Source of the DNA: Siphonodentalium dalli
Lineage: Eukaryota; Mollusca; Scaphopoda; Gadilida; Siphonodentaliidae
DNA: 64,000 nt
Direction of reading: 5' to 3'
Assembly (NCBI GenBank): GCA_032622095.1
Contig: CP136064.1
Coordinates: 276,483,614-276,547,613, forward strand
Positions 18,263 to 30,924 of this stretch are shown one piece after another (positions within the stretch are counted from its first letter, which is position 1; each line of letters begins with the position of its first letter). The position numbers and the translations under genes were made by a program. The notes beneath the pieces were generated by a model that did not search any database, was not told where the DNA came from, and worked only from the letters and a program-made list of their open reading frames with translations.

Positions 18263-18725
18263 ACAATATATATAAATAATAAAGTTTATATTTAAAAAAA
18301 GTAAATTAATAATTAATTAACAAAATTGACATAATAATTTCAATAATATTTTTATATTTAAAACAGTAAATTAATAATTCCCACTTTTAAATTAAAATTT
18401 AATTAAAATTTAATTTGATCGGCTTCCTTAAAAAGATTCTTACCTTAATATTTTTATGTGCACTTAATAAACTTCATTGAGTCATCTTTGTCATGTATTG
18501 AGTTTGATATCTTTTGTTAACAGTTTATAAACCATGTATGTCTCATGTTTGTTATTATATTTTATGTGTTTATTATGATTAAATAAAGTTATCATTTAAA
18601 ATAAATGTATTCACTTTCTAAATTATTATTTCGCAAAAAAAAACCCTCAAATACCCCAAAACACAATAGTCTAGAGTCGCCAAAATTAGTTAATCCGATT
18701 ACCTATAACACTATAAGCACATAAG
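18263..18725. other. AT-rich intergenic sequence, no gene seen
   Basis: Runs of A/T with AATAAA-like words and no open frame of note. Confidence 0.4.
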
Positions 18726-19180
18726 CCGCTTACACCTTTTAATTGGAGCCGGCCGCTTACACTTTATAGAACGAAAGAACGAAAAGTTGAATAAAATCAA
18801 CAAATTTGTGAATTTAAAAGCAATTCAAACGTTAATGTTTTCCATGTCATAACCCGGACATATGTACTACATTTCAGTCATATCCATTTATAAACAAAGA
18901 AGATAATGCGACATCAAGTCCGCTTACACCTTTTATTTTGGAGCCGGTCGCATACATGTACACTTTATAGTGTGTTTCAGAACGGAAAAGTTGAATAAAA
19001 TCAACAAATTTGTGAATTTAAAAACAATTCAAACGTTATTGTATTCAATGTCCCAGCTCGGACATATACACCAAATTGCAATAATATTCATTGAGAAACA
19101 ACGGACCAAACGCCATATAACACCCCGTATACACCTTTTATTTCGAGCCGGCCTCGGCATACACTTTATAGTGTGTCCCG
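18726..19180. repeat. ~200-bp tandem repeat, about 2.3 copies
   Basis: CCGCTTACACCTTTT begins units at 18726 and 18920, and a variant (CCGTATACACCTTTT) begins a partial third at 19125. Each full unit also contains GAGCCGG, an ACTTTATAG block and AAAAGTTGAATAAAATCAAC. Periods are about 194 and 205 bases. Confidence 0.8.
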
Positions 19181-20875
19181 ATAATGGCACCTTCTATAGG
19201 TGGCGCCATAATCGTGAGCAAACTTCCTTAATTTGCAGCAGGTATCCATTTGTGATAACAATTGCGTAGTTTAATTTGGAAAGTTCCCCAATTAATAGAG
19301 TAAATAGAGTGACTGTATTTGACAGAGAAAGCCTCTGTTATTGATTATCATGTTGCTATACACTAAAACACGAAAAATGCACATGCCCGTTCAATCGTAA
19401 TAGTCTGTTCTCCCCATGTTAAACGACATCCGCAAATACCGAATAATGCTAACCTACTGCAAATGTTTTACATGACAACTGTTAATATATTTGGGCTGAA
19501 TTCATCTGATGTGCTATGATTCCTCAAAATAAACAACAAAACCATCGTTACTTGGAAATGTAGTTTGGGCTAACATTTACACAAATCATCCACCTCATTT
19601 ATTCCGACACACACATCAGTTGGAAATCCACTCGCATATAAACACCCAAATTGGGTGAAATGAGCGAGGTCAAGGAAACGGTCGCACGCAGGGACGTGGT
19701 TAGGGTCTCTGATGGGCGGGTGTCCACTTGGGGGAATTCCAACTGCACCCACCCCCCTTTTGCACAATTCCATTTGCATCCACGCCCTTGAACATAGTCC
19801 TTCGGTATATCATTAATGATTACCGTGTGTTTTGGAATAATTACCCCCCCCCAGACAACCGCGACAAATAATTCGCTCTTCGCACCTCCGGCTTTGTCAG
19901 GCGTGTCCGACGAAAATGAAACATCTGTTTAAAGACATATTATATATACACTTGTTTGGGTGCGTGGCACTGATAGGTTAGTACTCAGGCGCTATGCCAA
20001 CTGGCGGAAAGTAACATTCTACCAACATCGCCGAAATCTGAAGCAAATCGACCGTAACTATCACTCCATAGAAAATATCGTCTGAACAACGCTCAATTGT
20101 AAATATTTATATCTATTATAGGCGATAAACTAACGAAAACGATTTCGTCGTCACTCTCTGTGATTTGTTGAAAACCAAGTGAGCAGTTTTAACTATAATT
20201 CTGCGTGGCTATAATAATGAAGCACGGTCAGTTGACAAAATCATTAAGAAGACCCGGCCCCTCGAGAAGAAGAAGGGACGCAGACAGGAGGGCCAAATGG
20301 AAACAGGTGCGAGCTGAGAGACGCCCAGCTCTCCCCACTTGACTGCTGATATAGACGTAGTCGACATCGCACCAGCTAGCAGGGACGCCGAATTCACCTC
20401 GAAAGTATCTGGCGTCTACTCTGGAGCCAGCAACAACAACAACAACAACACCATCACCACCACCAGCTCCGCTGTCGCCGATGCGGAGGGGGTGTGAGGC
20501 TGTCGCCCAGTGGGAAATGGTTGAAGAAAAAGCACTGGCAGACATCGTCATCGAATAATGCAATAGAGTGAAATTCGGACAAGAAGAAGAAAGACAAACA
20601 GCCATGTTCCCAAAAGAAACCACCACCAACACAGACATAGAAAAGAGAAAGAAAAAAAAGAAGTAAAATACAAAAAAGAAAGAAAAAGTTTAGATCAATT
20701 TCCCATCGCCTCATTGTTATCACGGTATTTCATCATCGTTAATGTGTAGCGCCCAACCAAAATCATATCTAAGTGGGTTGTACGGAAGGGGTGCCGCCCC
20801 TTCCAAATCCTCCCTGGCTTGGTCCTAAATCCCCAATAAACTCCGACCACCCACATGTCGATCGGATTACTGACT
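19181..20875. other. No intact gene; (CAA)n stretch and a shared repeat
   Basis: The frames at 20209-20940 are broken and compositionally biased. A CAACAACAAC/CACCACC trinucleotide run lies at ~20430-20465. The block near 20770-20835 (GGGGTGCCGCCCCTTCCAAA) resembles 55125-55165 and is probably a dispersed repeat. Confidence 0.35.
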
Positions 20876-22069
20876 TCAGCCTGTGTGAATGAATTTGCGT
20901 GCCAGCCCGAAGGGCGGCACGAGGACGGTGATGGGCCCATCGACGATCGCCCTTACGCCCTGTCTTGATTCGTCTTGTACTCTATACCATCCATCAGTCA
21001 GGTTGGAGAGGTCTTGAGATCCGGATTTGTCTGCGTCGAAGGTCTCTTGCATCTTGTCTTTGTCTTGATCTTTGCCTTTATCTTGTCTTGCTCTTTGCCT
21101 TGATCTTTGCCTAGATATTTGCCTTGATCTTGCTTCGGCTTGTTTGAAAATGTGGGACGATCCAGTGGCGATGCTGGGTTGCGCATTTCCCCTTGGTTGT
21201 CCTGGCCCAGGACCATCCAATGGACGCATTGGACTGCGGGCTGATAAGAGATTACGGGACGGTCCAGCGATTCCACTGGACTGCGTATTCTCTTCTGTTT
21301 CTGCCCGGGACGGTCCAGTACTCCTTGTACAGGACTGTGGGATTTTTCTGATACAGAATACGCGTGACGGTCTAGCATAGCCTGCGGGGCTGCGTATCCT
21401 AAACCCGGGACGGTCCAATAAGCATGTTAGACTGTGGGTCTTTTCAGCCACGGAGAAGCTATTTGCGTTGTAAACACTCCTCATGATGTCACTGCCGTCC
21501 ATTCTCGCAAGTGTACTTTCCGCCAGATCGCGCAGGCGCTCTCTGATGGGTTCCACTTCAGCGATGGTATGCATATCTACAATACGGTGCGATACGGTGC
21601 TTGCAGTGCCATCCTCAGGGCCTTGTTTTGGACCAACTGAAGCATTTGGATTGCGTGATTTGATGCCAGGTTGGTAACCACCTATGCGTATTCCATGATT
21701 GGTCTTACGAACATATTGTAGACTCGTAAGCAGCGTGGACATGCTAGCGCCCCAGGAAGTTCCTCTCAGGCGTCTGAGAAGATTAACTCGTTGCATGGCC
21801 CTCGTAGCTGTCTGCTTCAGATGTGTTAGCATGGTGAGTTTGGTGCCCAAGGTGACGCCTCGGAAGGTAACCTCTTTCGCGGCAACCAAGTCTATGCCAT
21901 AGACATTGAGTTTGACCGCCAACTTGCGTCGTCGTTTTGAGAACACCGCAAATTGTGTTTTGTTCGCATTAAGCTTAATGTGCCGTTTCGAGCACCACCT
22001 ATCCAGGTCACTGAGGGCCCGCCTCAGTCTAAGCTCCACAAACTTTGTACTTCCATTAGTGATCCACAA
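20876..22069 (-). pseudogene. LINE reverse transcriptase C-terminal part with repeat-coded tail
   Basis: The longest surviving frame of the LINE encodes the RT region after the FADD box and then an unusual C-terminal extension. The first ~120 residues are RT-like. The last ~190 are low complexity, coded partly by a 52-bp minisatellite (DRPGF, GPSR, LDGPG blocks) and partly by a Gln/Arg/Lys/Asp repeat (RQRSRQRARQDKGKDQDKDK). The real LINE protein probably ended before this tail. Confidence 0.6.
21150..21440. repeat. 52-bp minisatellite inside the LINE
   Basis: About six diverged copies of a unit containing GGGACGGTCCAG and a following TGGACTGCGG lie near 21155, 21210, 21258, 21310, 21364 and 21408. 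Confidence 0.6.
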
Positions 22070-22664
22070 ACCCAGTCATCAGCGAACTGCGACAGTTGCA
22101 CCTGGTGCCTTGGGTCTATTTCAATGTCACTGGCGTAAAAAATGTTGAGCAACGGGCTTAAAACCTACACTTGTGGTGTACCAGTGTTCAGTGGAACAGA
22201 GTCCGATGTTTCTCTGTCCACCCTCACCATTATTGAGCGGTCGGTGATGAAAGGTGAGAGGAGCCTTACAACTTTGACCGTACTTATATAACTTGTACCG
22301 AACTTTTCCAACGTCAAGTAGCACTGTACCAGTTACCCAGTTTTTGTGAAAGCCACTGCGTGTGTCTTCCACAAGGCGGTAGATGTGTTCTACCCCTTCG
22401 CATCCGTTTCGATATGCCCTCTGCCACTTGTTGAAGAATGCCTTCTCCTCCAGGTGGTTTCAGAATCTTGATGCAATGACTGCTTCAAATAGCTTGCCGA
22501 TGCAGCTAAGTAGGCTGATTGGTCTGTAGTTGCCAGTGTGTTTCAGATCTTTGCCATTTTTTGGTATCATGATGCGGATTGCTTCTTTACAGGCAATTGG
22601 AAAGTAGACAATCTTCAGGCAAGCATTGGTGATATAAGAGAAGAGTTCAGCTGGGTCTCTTTGA

Positions 22665-24312
22665 GGGGGTGTTTATACATTAGCCGGATAAGATCTTATT
22701 CGCTTTAGCCGTTAACGATAACAATAGAGTGTTTATACTTCGCCGGGTAAGAATTTCAGCTGTCCGGATATGCAGCTATTCGGTTTTCATTTTCTGGATT
22801 AAATTATTCGATACAAGCAACTTGTTGTATAGATTCTAATTCGCTCTGCATTTAAGTTATATCTTTATCTGGTGTCATGCCGTCATGGATGATTGCCTTT
22901 CAACAATTAACTCGAGCAATAGTGTGGTGTTAGCACCGATAGAGCAGTCCGATTTTCGCCTGTGTATATGGGTCAGTGTGTCAGTTTGAAGGTCTCTAGT
23001 CAGCCGTCCATCGGTGGTCACGCACTTTGATTATAAGCTATTATTATAGATACTAATTGATGATGGTACACGTACTCTGTATATACACGGTACATGTATG
23101 ATCATATATATGGAAGAAATGGGATGGCACGTTTCAATGGATTAAAACGAAATGGATAATTAGTTCAATAATCTAAATCTGAGTGCGTCGTGGACATATA
23201 TATACAGGGACGGGTCTAGAGGGCCTGATCTGGAGGCGTGTGACTGTTCATCTTTGGAATGTCCAACTGCACCAAATCTTGAACCTCACCAAACTCACAA
23301 GTTCGCATAAATCCATTTACACACCCCCTTTGGCTTTAATCTAACTTTCCACTCACAGTATTCCTCTAGACGGCCCCGTATTGAGCGATTTCCTTTAGAT
23401 ATGAAACTGTGTCTAAACATGGAAATTGCCCAATCCTAACATGTGTAGTGGTCTGACGTCAAGTAACTTGAACCCCGATTGATTCAGTTAAATTAGATAC
23501 ATGTTTGACTGACCACGGGGGCGGGACCAAGACATAATATTATCGGACCAACCATGGTTATGGCCCGGTGTGAGAAAATTTTGAAATCGGAACCCTGAAA
23601 ATTGAAAAAAATCCTAGCATCCAGACTTGCCTTAAGATTTCCAATTGTTGGACATTTTCCAAAGTGACACACCTCTAATGTTGGATCATTTCCAACTGAT
23701 GGCCATTTCAGTCCAATAAATTGGTAATAAAATAAGCAAATGTTGGTCTAAAACAATCACCACTAATAACTTGTTGGAAAATCAAACTACAAGAACAACA
23801 TATTGTTGATGTCAAATTTCCAACCAATGTCGTGTCATCTATAACATTTCCAGCTTTTGAATATTTTGAATAAAGTTGGGATGAGACATCCCCCCAGTCG
23901 CCACGGCCCTGTATACATGGACCATGCTTTTGGCACGACACTCACTTCACAGATTGTCTATGAACTCTAACAAACCTTTAACAATGTTGTTTAAATATCT
24001 TTAAAATTACCAATAGCAATACCTGAAAGTTTGAGTTGGATATTAATAATTTCGGTATTTCCATTTCTAAAATTGTTCACATCACTATACTGCCCAAACA
24101 TACCTCTAGCAGAAAGCGGCTAGATGTTTACAGGTGTACAGCAATATCATATTGCAGTTTAGTAAGAACTAAAAGGAAAACTATTAGCAAGTAAAGGAGA
24201 CACACCAATATATGCGTATCTTCGCCGGCGATGTGTAAACACTCTACAGTAACCTTCGCCGGTTAACGAGTTCGCCGGTTATATCGCTCACCGGCTATGT
24301 GTAAACGGCGCC
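22665..24312 (+). mobile_element. Non-autonomous DNA transposon, element A (3-bp TSD, PIF/Harbinger-like)
   Basis: The element starts GGGGGTGTTTATACATTAGC and ends in the reverse complement of GGCGCCGTTTACACATAGCC. It is flanked by TGA at 22662-22664 and 24313-24315. Removing the element and one TGA rejoins the LINE sequence on both sides. Subterminal GCCGG/CGCCGGCGA repeats lie near both ends. No transposase frame is seen in 1648 bp. The 3-bp duplication and G-rich ends fit PIF/Harbinger; the superfamily is an inference. Confidence 0.8.
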
Positions 24313-24462
24313 TGAGTACCCTGTATGCAATTCCATCGTGGCCAGCGGCCGATCTAGATTTGCACTTGGAGAGAATCCCGATGGTTTCTTCCGAAGTGAT
24401 CTCTCTAGTGAGATCGTGGTCGTCTCCCACCTCGTCACTCACGTTTTCTTGAGGTTTGAATA

Positions 24463-24825
24463 CAATACAATACAATACAATAATTAATTTGTATAGCGCT
24501 CAATATTATGAGTACATATTCAACGGCGCTTTACATTACATCGAGCTCATTGCCTAATCAGCATAATACATGTACATGCACATATATCTAGGAATTAAAT
24601 GCTACATCAAAGAGATATGTTTTGAGGCCGGTCTTAAACATATTTAAATCAGTGAATATTTTCAAGTGAGGTGGAATGCTATTCCATAGATGTGGACCTG
24701 CAAATGAAAATGCCCTATCGCCAAACGTTTTCTGTTTGTTGAAAGGAGTGTACAAAAGCATACTGCTATCAGATCGTAATCCCTCACTGTGACTAACTAG
24801 GTTGTCAACTTCCTGTTTCCAGTCG
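24463..24825. mobile_element. SINE-like repeat with (AATAC)n start, inserted in the LINE
   Basis: It starts with ACAATACAATACAATA and TTTGTATAGCGC, followed by GGCGCTTTACATTACATCGA. A body with GGTGGAATGCTATTCCATAG resembles a widespread invertebrate SINE-type repeat. It separates the LINE's endonuclease-RT linker (above 24826) from its RT start (below 24463). Confidence 0.55.
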
Positions 24826-25397
24826 TCAAATGTGGGCCAATTTGAACTTGATGGGCTCGACCGAGTGTGTCTGAAAAAGCGTCCGCTTTTTCTTTGGTGA
24901 GGAAGTTAACGTACCGTCAATACGATACACCGGGTTCTCAACGTTCCCATTGCCGGGATTTTTTGAGGTGCCAGTCAGGGTTGTTTGCGATCCGCCTTGA
25001 TCCGTTGCTTCACTTTTCGGTTCAGGGTGGTGTACCAAGTCAACAAGGACGGTGTTCTGTGCTCTTTCCACCTCCAAAACACACGACGCTTCTGTTTAAT
25101 GAGGTCAAGAGTTTCCCTTGTCACTCTAGAGTTGTCGTTGATAAAGAGCGTTGTAGTAGATTCCTGGACATAGCTCGAAGAAGGGTGAGATGTAGATATG
25201 TTGTCGATAAAGAGCATTGATGGATGTCCTCTTCTTTGCTGATAGATTTTCCAAGAATTGAATTGATGATAGCGGGGAATGTGCAGAATTTGAAAGTCTA
25301 TTACATATATCCTAAATATACTGAACACAGATATAGTAAACTAGAAAAACACAAACTGACATATCTATGAGTAATAGGCATAACAATAAATTGTATT

Positions 25398-27863
25398 CTA
25401 ACATATTTGACTGTCCTGGTCAATGAGTGGATAAATAGGTGAAATACATTTTGGTGCCGATGGAGCGACTTCGCTGTTTGACGCAGGTAAAGAAGTAGGC
25501 AAAAGGGTTAGGAAACCTTGGTTATGCACCCAAAGATATACACAATAATCGCCGCTTAAAATACGACGTGCTTTAAGAGCTTGAATAGGGTTAAGCCAGA
25601 AAGTATTTATGGGTGTAAGTTGAATTTCCGGAGTAAGTTTTGAGACTATTTCCAAATTGTCCCAAGTAACTTGAAGTTTAGGCCAGCAGGTGAAAGATAA
25701 TTTTGGTTCCGAGTGAAAATTTTGGAATTGAAAATCACAGTGATTGGCAGAACATGGTAGCTTAAAAATGGGGAGAGCCAAAGTAATTCTACCGTTTGTG
25801 ATTTCCATGATAACTTTTGGTCCTGACTGGCGGGAAATTGCTTTACAGACTGCTATTAAAAGCGAAAACCCCAAAAGGAATATAATGGCAGTATTAATGA
25901 TCGTAAGGGTTAAACTGTTCACAGACAATGTAAATGGCTCGGTAGTGCTTATGAGTGGTGCTGGTGTAGTATAGTGGAAAATTGGCATAGTGTGACTTGT
26001 GTGTGAGTGACCCAACAAAACCAGTGCAGCTGACAAAACTTTAAACTTTCTGTAAAGGACGAGAATGGCAAACATTGCTAAGACCGAAATAGATATGGCA
26101 ACAACGCTAAGAAGAAAACTTAGGTTTGTGCCTTCATCTGTTAGCAGTTCGCCGCTAAGAATTGGTTCCGCTAAGGAACTATATATAAGTCTGTCGTCCT
26201 TGGCATTTTGCGCCACTGTTTTGAGATTCAGATGCATGGCGTTGTCGTTGGCCAAGAATTTGGAGAAATTGTGCTTGTATAAATTAAATTCTTGCAGTGT
26301 AATGTCTGGTGATTCTGTAAACAATGTGCTGGCAGAAATATTTGTTAATGTTTGTGAGTAGAAAAATTGCTGAAGCATAGCAAGATTAACTGCATGTAAT
26401 GTTGATTGTGCTCTGCTGTGTTGATTGCATGATTGATGTCTAGCAGGTATATGTGATTTATTGTCGCTTGTCGAGAGTGTGCAATGACAAGGCTTTTGTA
26501 TTACGCAAAATGTGCAACCTGAAATCGTGTAGTTGGTATCGTGCGTGCATTATGCTTGAATGTGTGATATGTTGGTGAGTAAGATATGCGTTTTGTTTAA
26601 CTGCTGAATGTTTGGTGTAACAACATGTGGATAAAATCGAAAAGTGCAAGTCGAATTAATTAGTGCGATGTCGTTGTTTAGAAGTGCGATAGTGCAAGTA
26701 GAGAAGTTTGAACTGTGGTAAACGACATCGATGTTACATGTCTGTAAATGCTGTGTCTCATAATGGCATGTGCGTAGGTCATTTGTGTTGAGTTCAAGGT
26801 ATGAGCTTGAGTCATGTGTTAATGCTATAAATTGTGGTAAGTCAGTTAGTCGCGATGCATGTGAGGTTTTGTTGTTTATTGGCATGGCATAGGTTGTTAT
26901 TTTGTAAAGTGATAATGAATGAGGCATGTTTGTTGTTGGAAATTTTAAAGTGATATATACATGATGATTGTTACGAACAACATGAAAATTAGTTAATTTA
27001 TAAGATAACCATGCATTATTATGAATTAAATATATGCCTGGGCGATGAGTAGTTAATTGGTTATTTATGTACATAATTGTTGAATGCAAATGTTTCCATG
27101 GAATTGCAAGTGGAGTTAATTGTCCTCTTAATAAGTTTGTTAGGCCGATATAAAGTTTTGTTATATCTATCTCAAATTGAGAAAAACGACGTAATTGCTT
27201 TATAGATAAAGTCGTTATAAGTTCATTTTCTGCCCGTGGCTTATTGAGGTCTTCGTCCACTGTCAGTTGAATGGTATTTAGCATTTCATTATTGGCGTGG
27301 ATGGCATCGATAGCATTATTGAATCTTTCATCCGTCGCGTGAATTATTGACTCCATATGTTCCAAGGAATGAGACATGGCTTTGGCAAGTCGCGAACTCC
27401 GTGTGTTGAGAGCATTGATACGCCGAGCTAATTTATTTAAATCGCTCACTGTCGCTGTTCCAAATAAGGTTTTGGATATTTTGCCAACAAAGCCAAACCA
27501 GCTCCTCCTTCGTCTTGAAATTTGTCGGTCGAGTGGATGGTGTGGAATTAAATCCAGTAATTCAGTAATGACTTTCTGTTTCTGTATGCGATGACCAGTT
27601 GTGATATGGGCGAGCAGAAGTTCCCGAAATGTTGAATTGAAATGTGTGAAATTTGCCATGGCGAGATGCGGTGAAAGCATTAATTGTGGCAAAGCAATAA
27701 CAAATGTGTGTTCCCATGTACCTGTACTGATTTGAAGATGATTTTCATAGTCTAAGGTCACACCGTAGTTGAGGCGATGGATATCCTGATCTGCATTGCA
27801 TAGCTGCGCAAAGGATGCCACATACAGAGAGATTGCCAGTTTCAGCACTACATGACACCTCAT
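25398..27863 (-). pseudogene. env: Envelope fusion glycoprotein of the errantivirus-like element, one internal stop
   Basis: The frame from ATG 27863 starts with a signal peptide (~residues 1-24). A furin-type RRRR at 117-120 is followed by a hydrophobic, fusion-peptide-like segment (FGFVGKISKTLFG). This is the layout of the baculovirus F / Gypsy Env fusion protein family. A TAA at 26552-26550 ends the first 437 codons. The same frame is open from there to 25398, with a Cys-rich stretch just after the stop, a strong transmembrane helix at ~25995-26125, and a second hydrophobic span. Many N-glycosylation sequons (NFT, NST, NIS) are present. The single stop is the only break seen. Confidence 0.75.
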
Positions 27864-28323
27864 CTACAAAAGAACAAATGTCCAAGTAGACTTGGCATTT
27901 GGTAAACCACACATTGGTATGAGATTGTGTAAAATCTGTTTTGTGTGGTAGCTAATCACACCGAAAGTAAGGAATCTGATGATACCCTTAAATGGTTTTA
28001 CACAAAGTCTGTCACATTAATACATGTAACTACTTATGTGGAATATACGTCACGAGATACTGAAACATCGGGCAATTCTTCAAGGATTGTCCACTTATAA
28101 ATGGACAATCGGTACCTAAAATGGTCATTAATAAATGGACAATCCAACCACGCGTGGCACGCGAGCTTGGGGTTGTCCAGTAAATGAAGACATGTTTTGG
28201 TAATCCTACATGTTAGCTTCATATTTAATATGAAGGGCAATAACTCTATAAATAATATTAATTTGCTAAATAATGGTGATTTGTATGAGAAGAAGTGTTT
28301 TTGAAATATTCGAAAAAGTGTTT
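27864..28323 (-). other. pol-env spacer of the errantivirus-like element
   Basis: No supported gene. It contains a short inverted word pair (GGATTGTCCACTTATAAATG with ATAAATGGACAATCC) near 28083-28145 that could fold. Any splice acceptor for env would be expected here but is not recognisable. Confidence 0.35.
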
Positions 28324-28858
28324 TTAAAGAGCAGATTGAGCTGTGTCGTCATCTGGTATGATCGGCGAAGAAGAATTTGGTTGATCGCTGTCAGCAGTCA
28401 TGTTGTCAGGAATATTGTCAATTACTTCTTGATCAATTTCCACGGGTTGATACTGTCGATTTAATGGATCGTTGTAAAGTTTCAAACAGTTGGCGTGAAC
28501 TCTTGATGTCCATGGTTTATGAGTTGTAACCCATCGTAGACTGTCTGTGTCATTTGGTCCCATTTCCGATATATAAAATGGACCTGTCCAGTTCTTGTAT
28601 AATTTGCTGGCTAGTCCTTTCGGTACTTGACTGTTTCACAAAAGTACTTGATTTCCTATAGATAATTGAGGTTCCTTAGCTTTCTTGTCATATGAATTCT
28701 TTTGCTTTAGCTGGCTGCTTTAACTCTATCCTCGGATATTTTGTCTGTTATCTTAAGATCCGATATTATATCCGAAAGATGCTCTTTATCAGTTTTGTGC
28801 ATGGTATCTCGAGGAGTTAGTTCCGTTTCAATTGGTAAAGTCATCTCTTCTCCAAAAA
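28324..28858 (-). pseudogene. Integrase C-terminal and pol tail region, frameshifted
   Basis: The frame at 28324-28563 encodes the integrase end-piece (MGPNDTDSLRWV) followed by an acidic tail. Between 28564 and 28858 recognisable pieces (FGEEMTLPIETELTPRDT and a WTGPFYI-type motif) lie in different frames with a stop, so the region is decayed. Confidence 0.6.
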
Positions 28859-29603
28859 TCATACGATATGGCGAAAATCCTGTCGTGGTAATTCCATCAT
28901 CACACTTGGTAATAGTTCTGGCCAGTTCGTTTGTTTCTGGTTGATGTATGTCCGCAAAGATTGTGCAATTGTAGAATTAACTCTCTCACAAACTGAATTA
29001 GACATTGGGTGGTATGCAGTTGTCTTGTGTCTGGTTATCTGGAAAAGTTCACACAAGGCGGAGACAAGTTTTGAGCAGAAATTACTTCCTCTGTCGCTGA
29101 CGAGATATCGCATGGCACCATAGCGTGATATGATTTCTGTGTATAACACTCGTGCTATTGTTGCTGCGTCCTGGCTTTTCAGTGGGAAAATTTCAGGCCA
29201 GCGAGTTCTGGAGTCGCAAAACTGTAGAGCATATCTGTAACCTTCCGGTGTAGTTGGCAATACTAATATGTCCATGTGCCATCTCTCGAATCTCTTTGAT
29301 ACAGGAATTGGGTGTAATGGAGCGTCTCGATGATGGGTGTCCCTCTTTGAGATTTGGCATTTGTCACAAGATAAAACATATCTGTGTATTTCTTGATACC
29401 TCTTGGGCCAGATGAGAACCACCTGCCATGCTATCGTGGAATGCATGCAAAACATCTGGACGCAGAGAATTTGGTAGCGCTAATTGTTTGATAGTTCGAT
29501 TAGATATTGAAATCTTCTTTGTGCGCCTGTTGTAAAAATGATATAATACTCCGTCCATTATCGCATAATGGTTGCTTTCTGCGACTATGCAATTTGATTC
29601 CAA
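28859..29603 (-). pseudogene. Errantivirus-like integrase, zinc domain and catalytic core in two frames
   Basis: The first frame (29603-29364) carries the upstream part of the H2C2 zinc domain (HAFHDSMAGGSH). The second (to 28859) carries the CDKCQISKRD end of it and the DDE core: WHMDILVL, LVSDRGSNF and SVCERVNSTIA. A frameshift near 29410-29440 separates them. All three catalytic acidic residues remain. Confidence 0.75.
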
Positions 29604-29660
29604 TTTATTATCTGGTAATTTGCGATGAAGTATATAATCTAAGAGAGGCTTTAAATCTTC

Positions 29661-30725
29661 TTACTTCTGTTGGAGATTAGCTATCCCAGCATGGCTTTTA
29701 GTGGGTAATACAGGTATGATTGGCATGTCCGTGCTATCGTCGGTTAGGTTTCCACAGATAGCATCTGTTGAAATTGCGTTCAGAAAATTAGCTGAATTAA
29801 CTTGTTCTGCTTGTCCATCAAAGTCAAACTCTATTTCATTCCATGTGGATTCCTCGTGGTTAGTGGAGTTATGGTGTGAAGTGCTATTGACATTCTGTTG
29901 AGAATCGGATAGGAAATCTTCAGATTTTTGTGGATGATCTTTGTGTAATGCAGAATAGTCGATGCGGGACAAGGCGTCAGCATTCTGGTTTAATTTTCCA
30001 GGTTTGTATTCAATATCAAAGTTGTATTCTTGTAGCGTGAGTGCCCATCGAGCTAATCTGCCAGTGAGATCTTTTGCAGTTTTGAGATATTTGACACCAG
30101 TGTTGTCCGTATAGACTGTGAAATAATTGTTAGCTAGGTATGGATGGTAAGACTTGATGGCATAGATAAGACTCAATGCTTCCCGGTCCGAGATTCCAAA
30201 ATTAATTTCATTTTGTCGGAGAGCGCGTCCACCATAACAAATTACTCTATCATGTCCTTGTGAATCCTGCTGGCTGAGAATATTGCCAATGGCATATCCG
30301 CTTGCATCAACTGTCAACTTGAATGGTTTGGCTGTATCGGGTAATACCAATACTGGACTGGTTGTGAGGTGCTGCTTAATTGCTTTAAAGGCATATTCTG
30401 CTTGGTCATTCCAAATGAATGTGATATTCTTTTTGAGAAGATTGTTTAGTGGAGCCGTTATGTGTGAATAACCTTTGATGAGCCGTCGATAAAATTGAGC
30501 CAATCCGAGAAATGATTTGATTACTTTGGCATTCTTTGGACGTGGGAAGTTTTGCACAACCGTCACTTTCCGATCATTTGGATTGATCCCATGTTTTGAG
30601 ATGGAATGTCCTAGATAGTCAACTTTTGGAACAGCAAAATGGTATTTAGATGGTTTAAGACGCAAATTGACAGCTGATAGTCTGTCAAAGACCTCTTGTA
30701 GAGCTTCAATGCAGGACGCGCGCAA
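29661..30725 (-). pseudogene. RT C-terminal part and RNase H of the errantivirus-like element
   Basis: 354 open codons. The start (ALQEVFDRL...YHFAVPKVDYLGHSIS) is the RT thumb/connection. RNase H follows, with Asp in LTVDASGYAIG, Glu in SDREALSLIYAI and Asp in VYTDNTGVKYL. The C-terminal ~90 residues are acidic linker. The RT palm is absent because the element is truncated at ~30725. Confidence 0.75.
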
Positions 30726-30924
30726 GTATCATGATACATAAAAGAAGCAGTTAACTAAAACAGCACCTGTAACATATATATACATATGTATACATTTTTG
30801 TGAAGCTAAGAAATAATAGACAGGTGCATGCCAGAGAAAATCTAAAAAAATTTGCTGTCAAACTTTTGAGAACGTTTTTGCATAGAATGATCATTACAAT
30901 TCAAAATAAAAAAATGGGCCACCT

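Larger units (their letters stand above)
20876..25230 (-). mobile_element. Decayed non-LTR retrotransposon (LINE), nested and frameshifted
   Basis: Reading leftwards, the linker between endonuclease and RT is at ~25165-24826 (VTRETLDLIKQKRRVFWRWK). RT begins at ~24460 (SRSAAGHDGIAYRVL), is interrupted, and resumes below 22662 (ITNACLKIVYFPIA; LLSCIGKLFEAVIA). The catalytic SQFADDW is at ~22075-22094 and the RT thumb is in the frame at 20876-22069 (CSKRHIKLNANKTQFAVFS). Several frameshifts and stops are visible. A SINE-like repeat and element A are inserted in it. It is of Jockey/CR1-like type by motif flavour. Confidence 0.8.
25398..30725 (-). mobile_element. Truncated errantivirus-like Ty3/Gypsy element with envelope
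   Basis: Going leftwards on the minus strand the order is RT end and RNase H, integrase, pol C-terminus, envelope. The 5' side stops abruptly at ~30725, before the RT catalytic YxDD box, so gag, protease and most of RT are missing. I found no LTR at either end. Pol has several frameshifts and env has one stop codon. It is an old, defective insertion; I infer an infectious-type ancestor from the envelope. Confidence 0.8.

Noticed and set aside
20228-20638. Minus-strand protein near the LINE end
   Set aside because: Covers a trinucleotide repeat. Codon use and composition look random.
24867-25220. Plus-strand protein
   Set aside because: Shadow of the LINE endonuclease-RT linker on the opposite strand.
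25330-25397. 3' LTR of the errantivirus-like element
   Set aside because: No matching copy exists on the other side and no TG...CA boundary could be defined.
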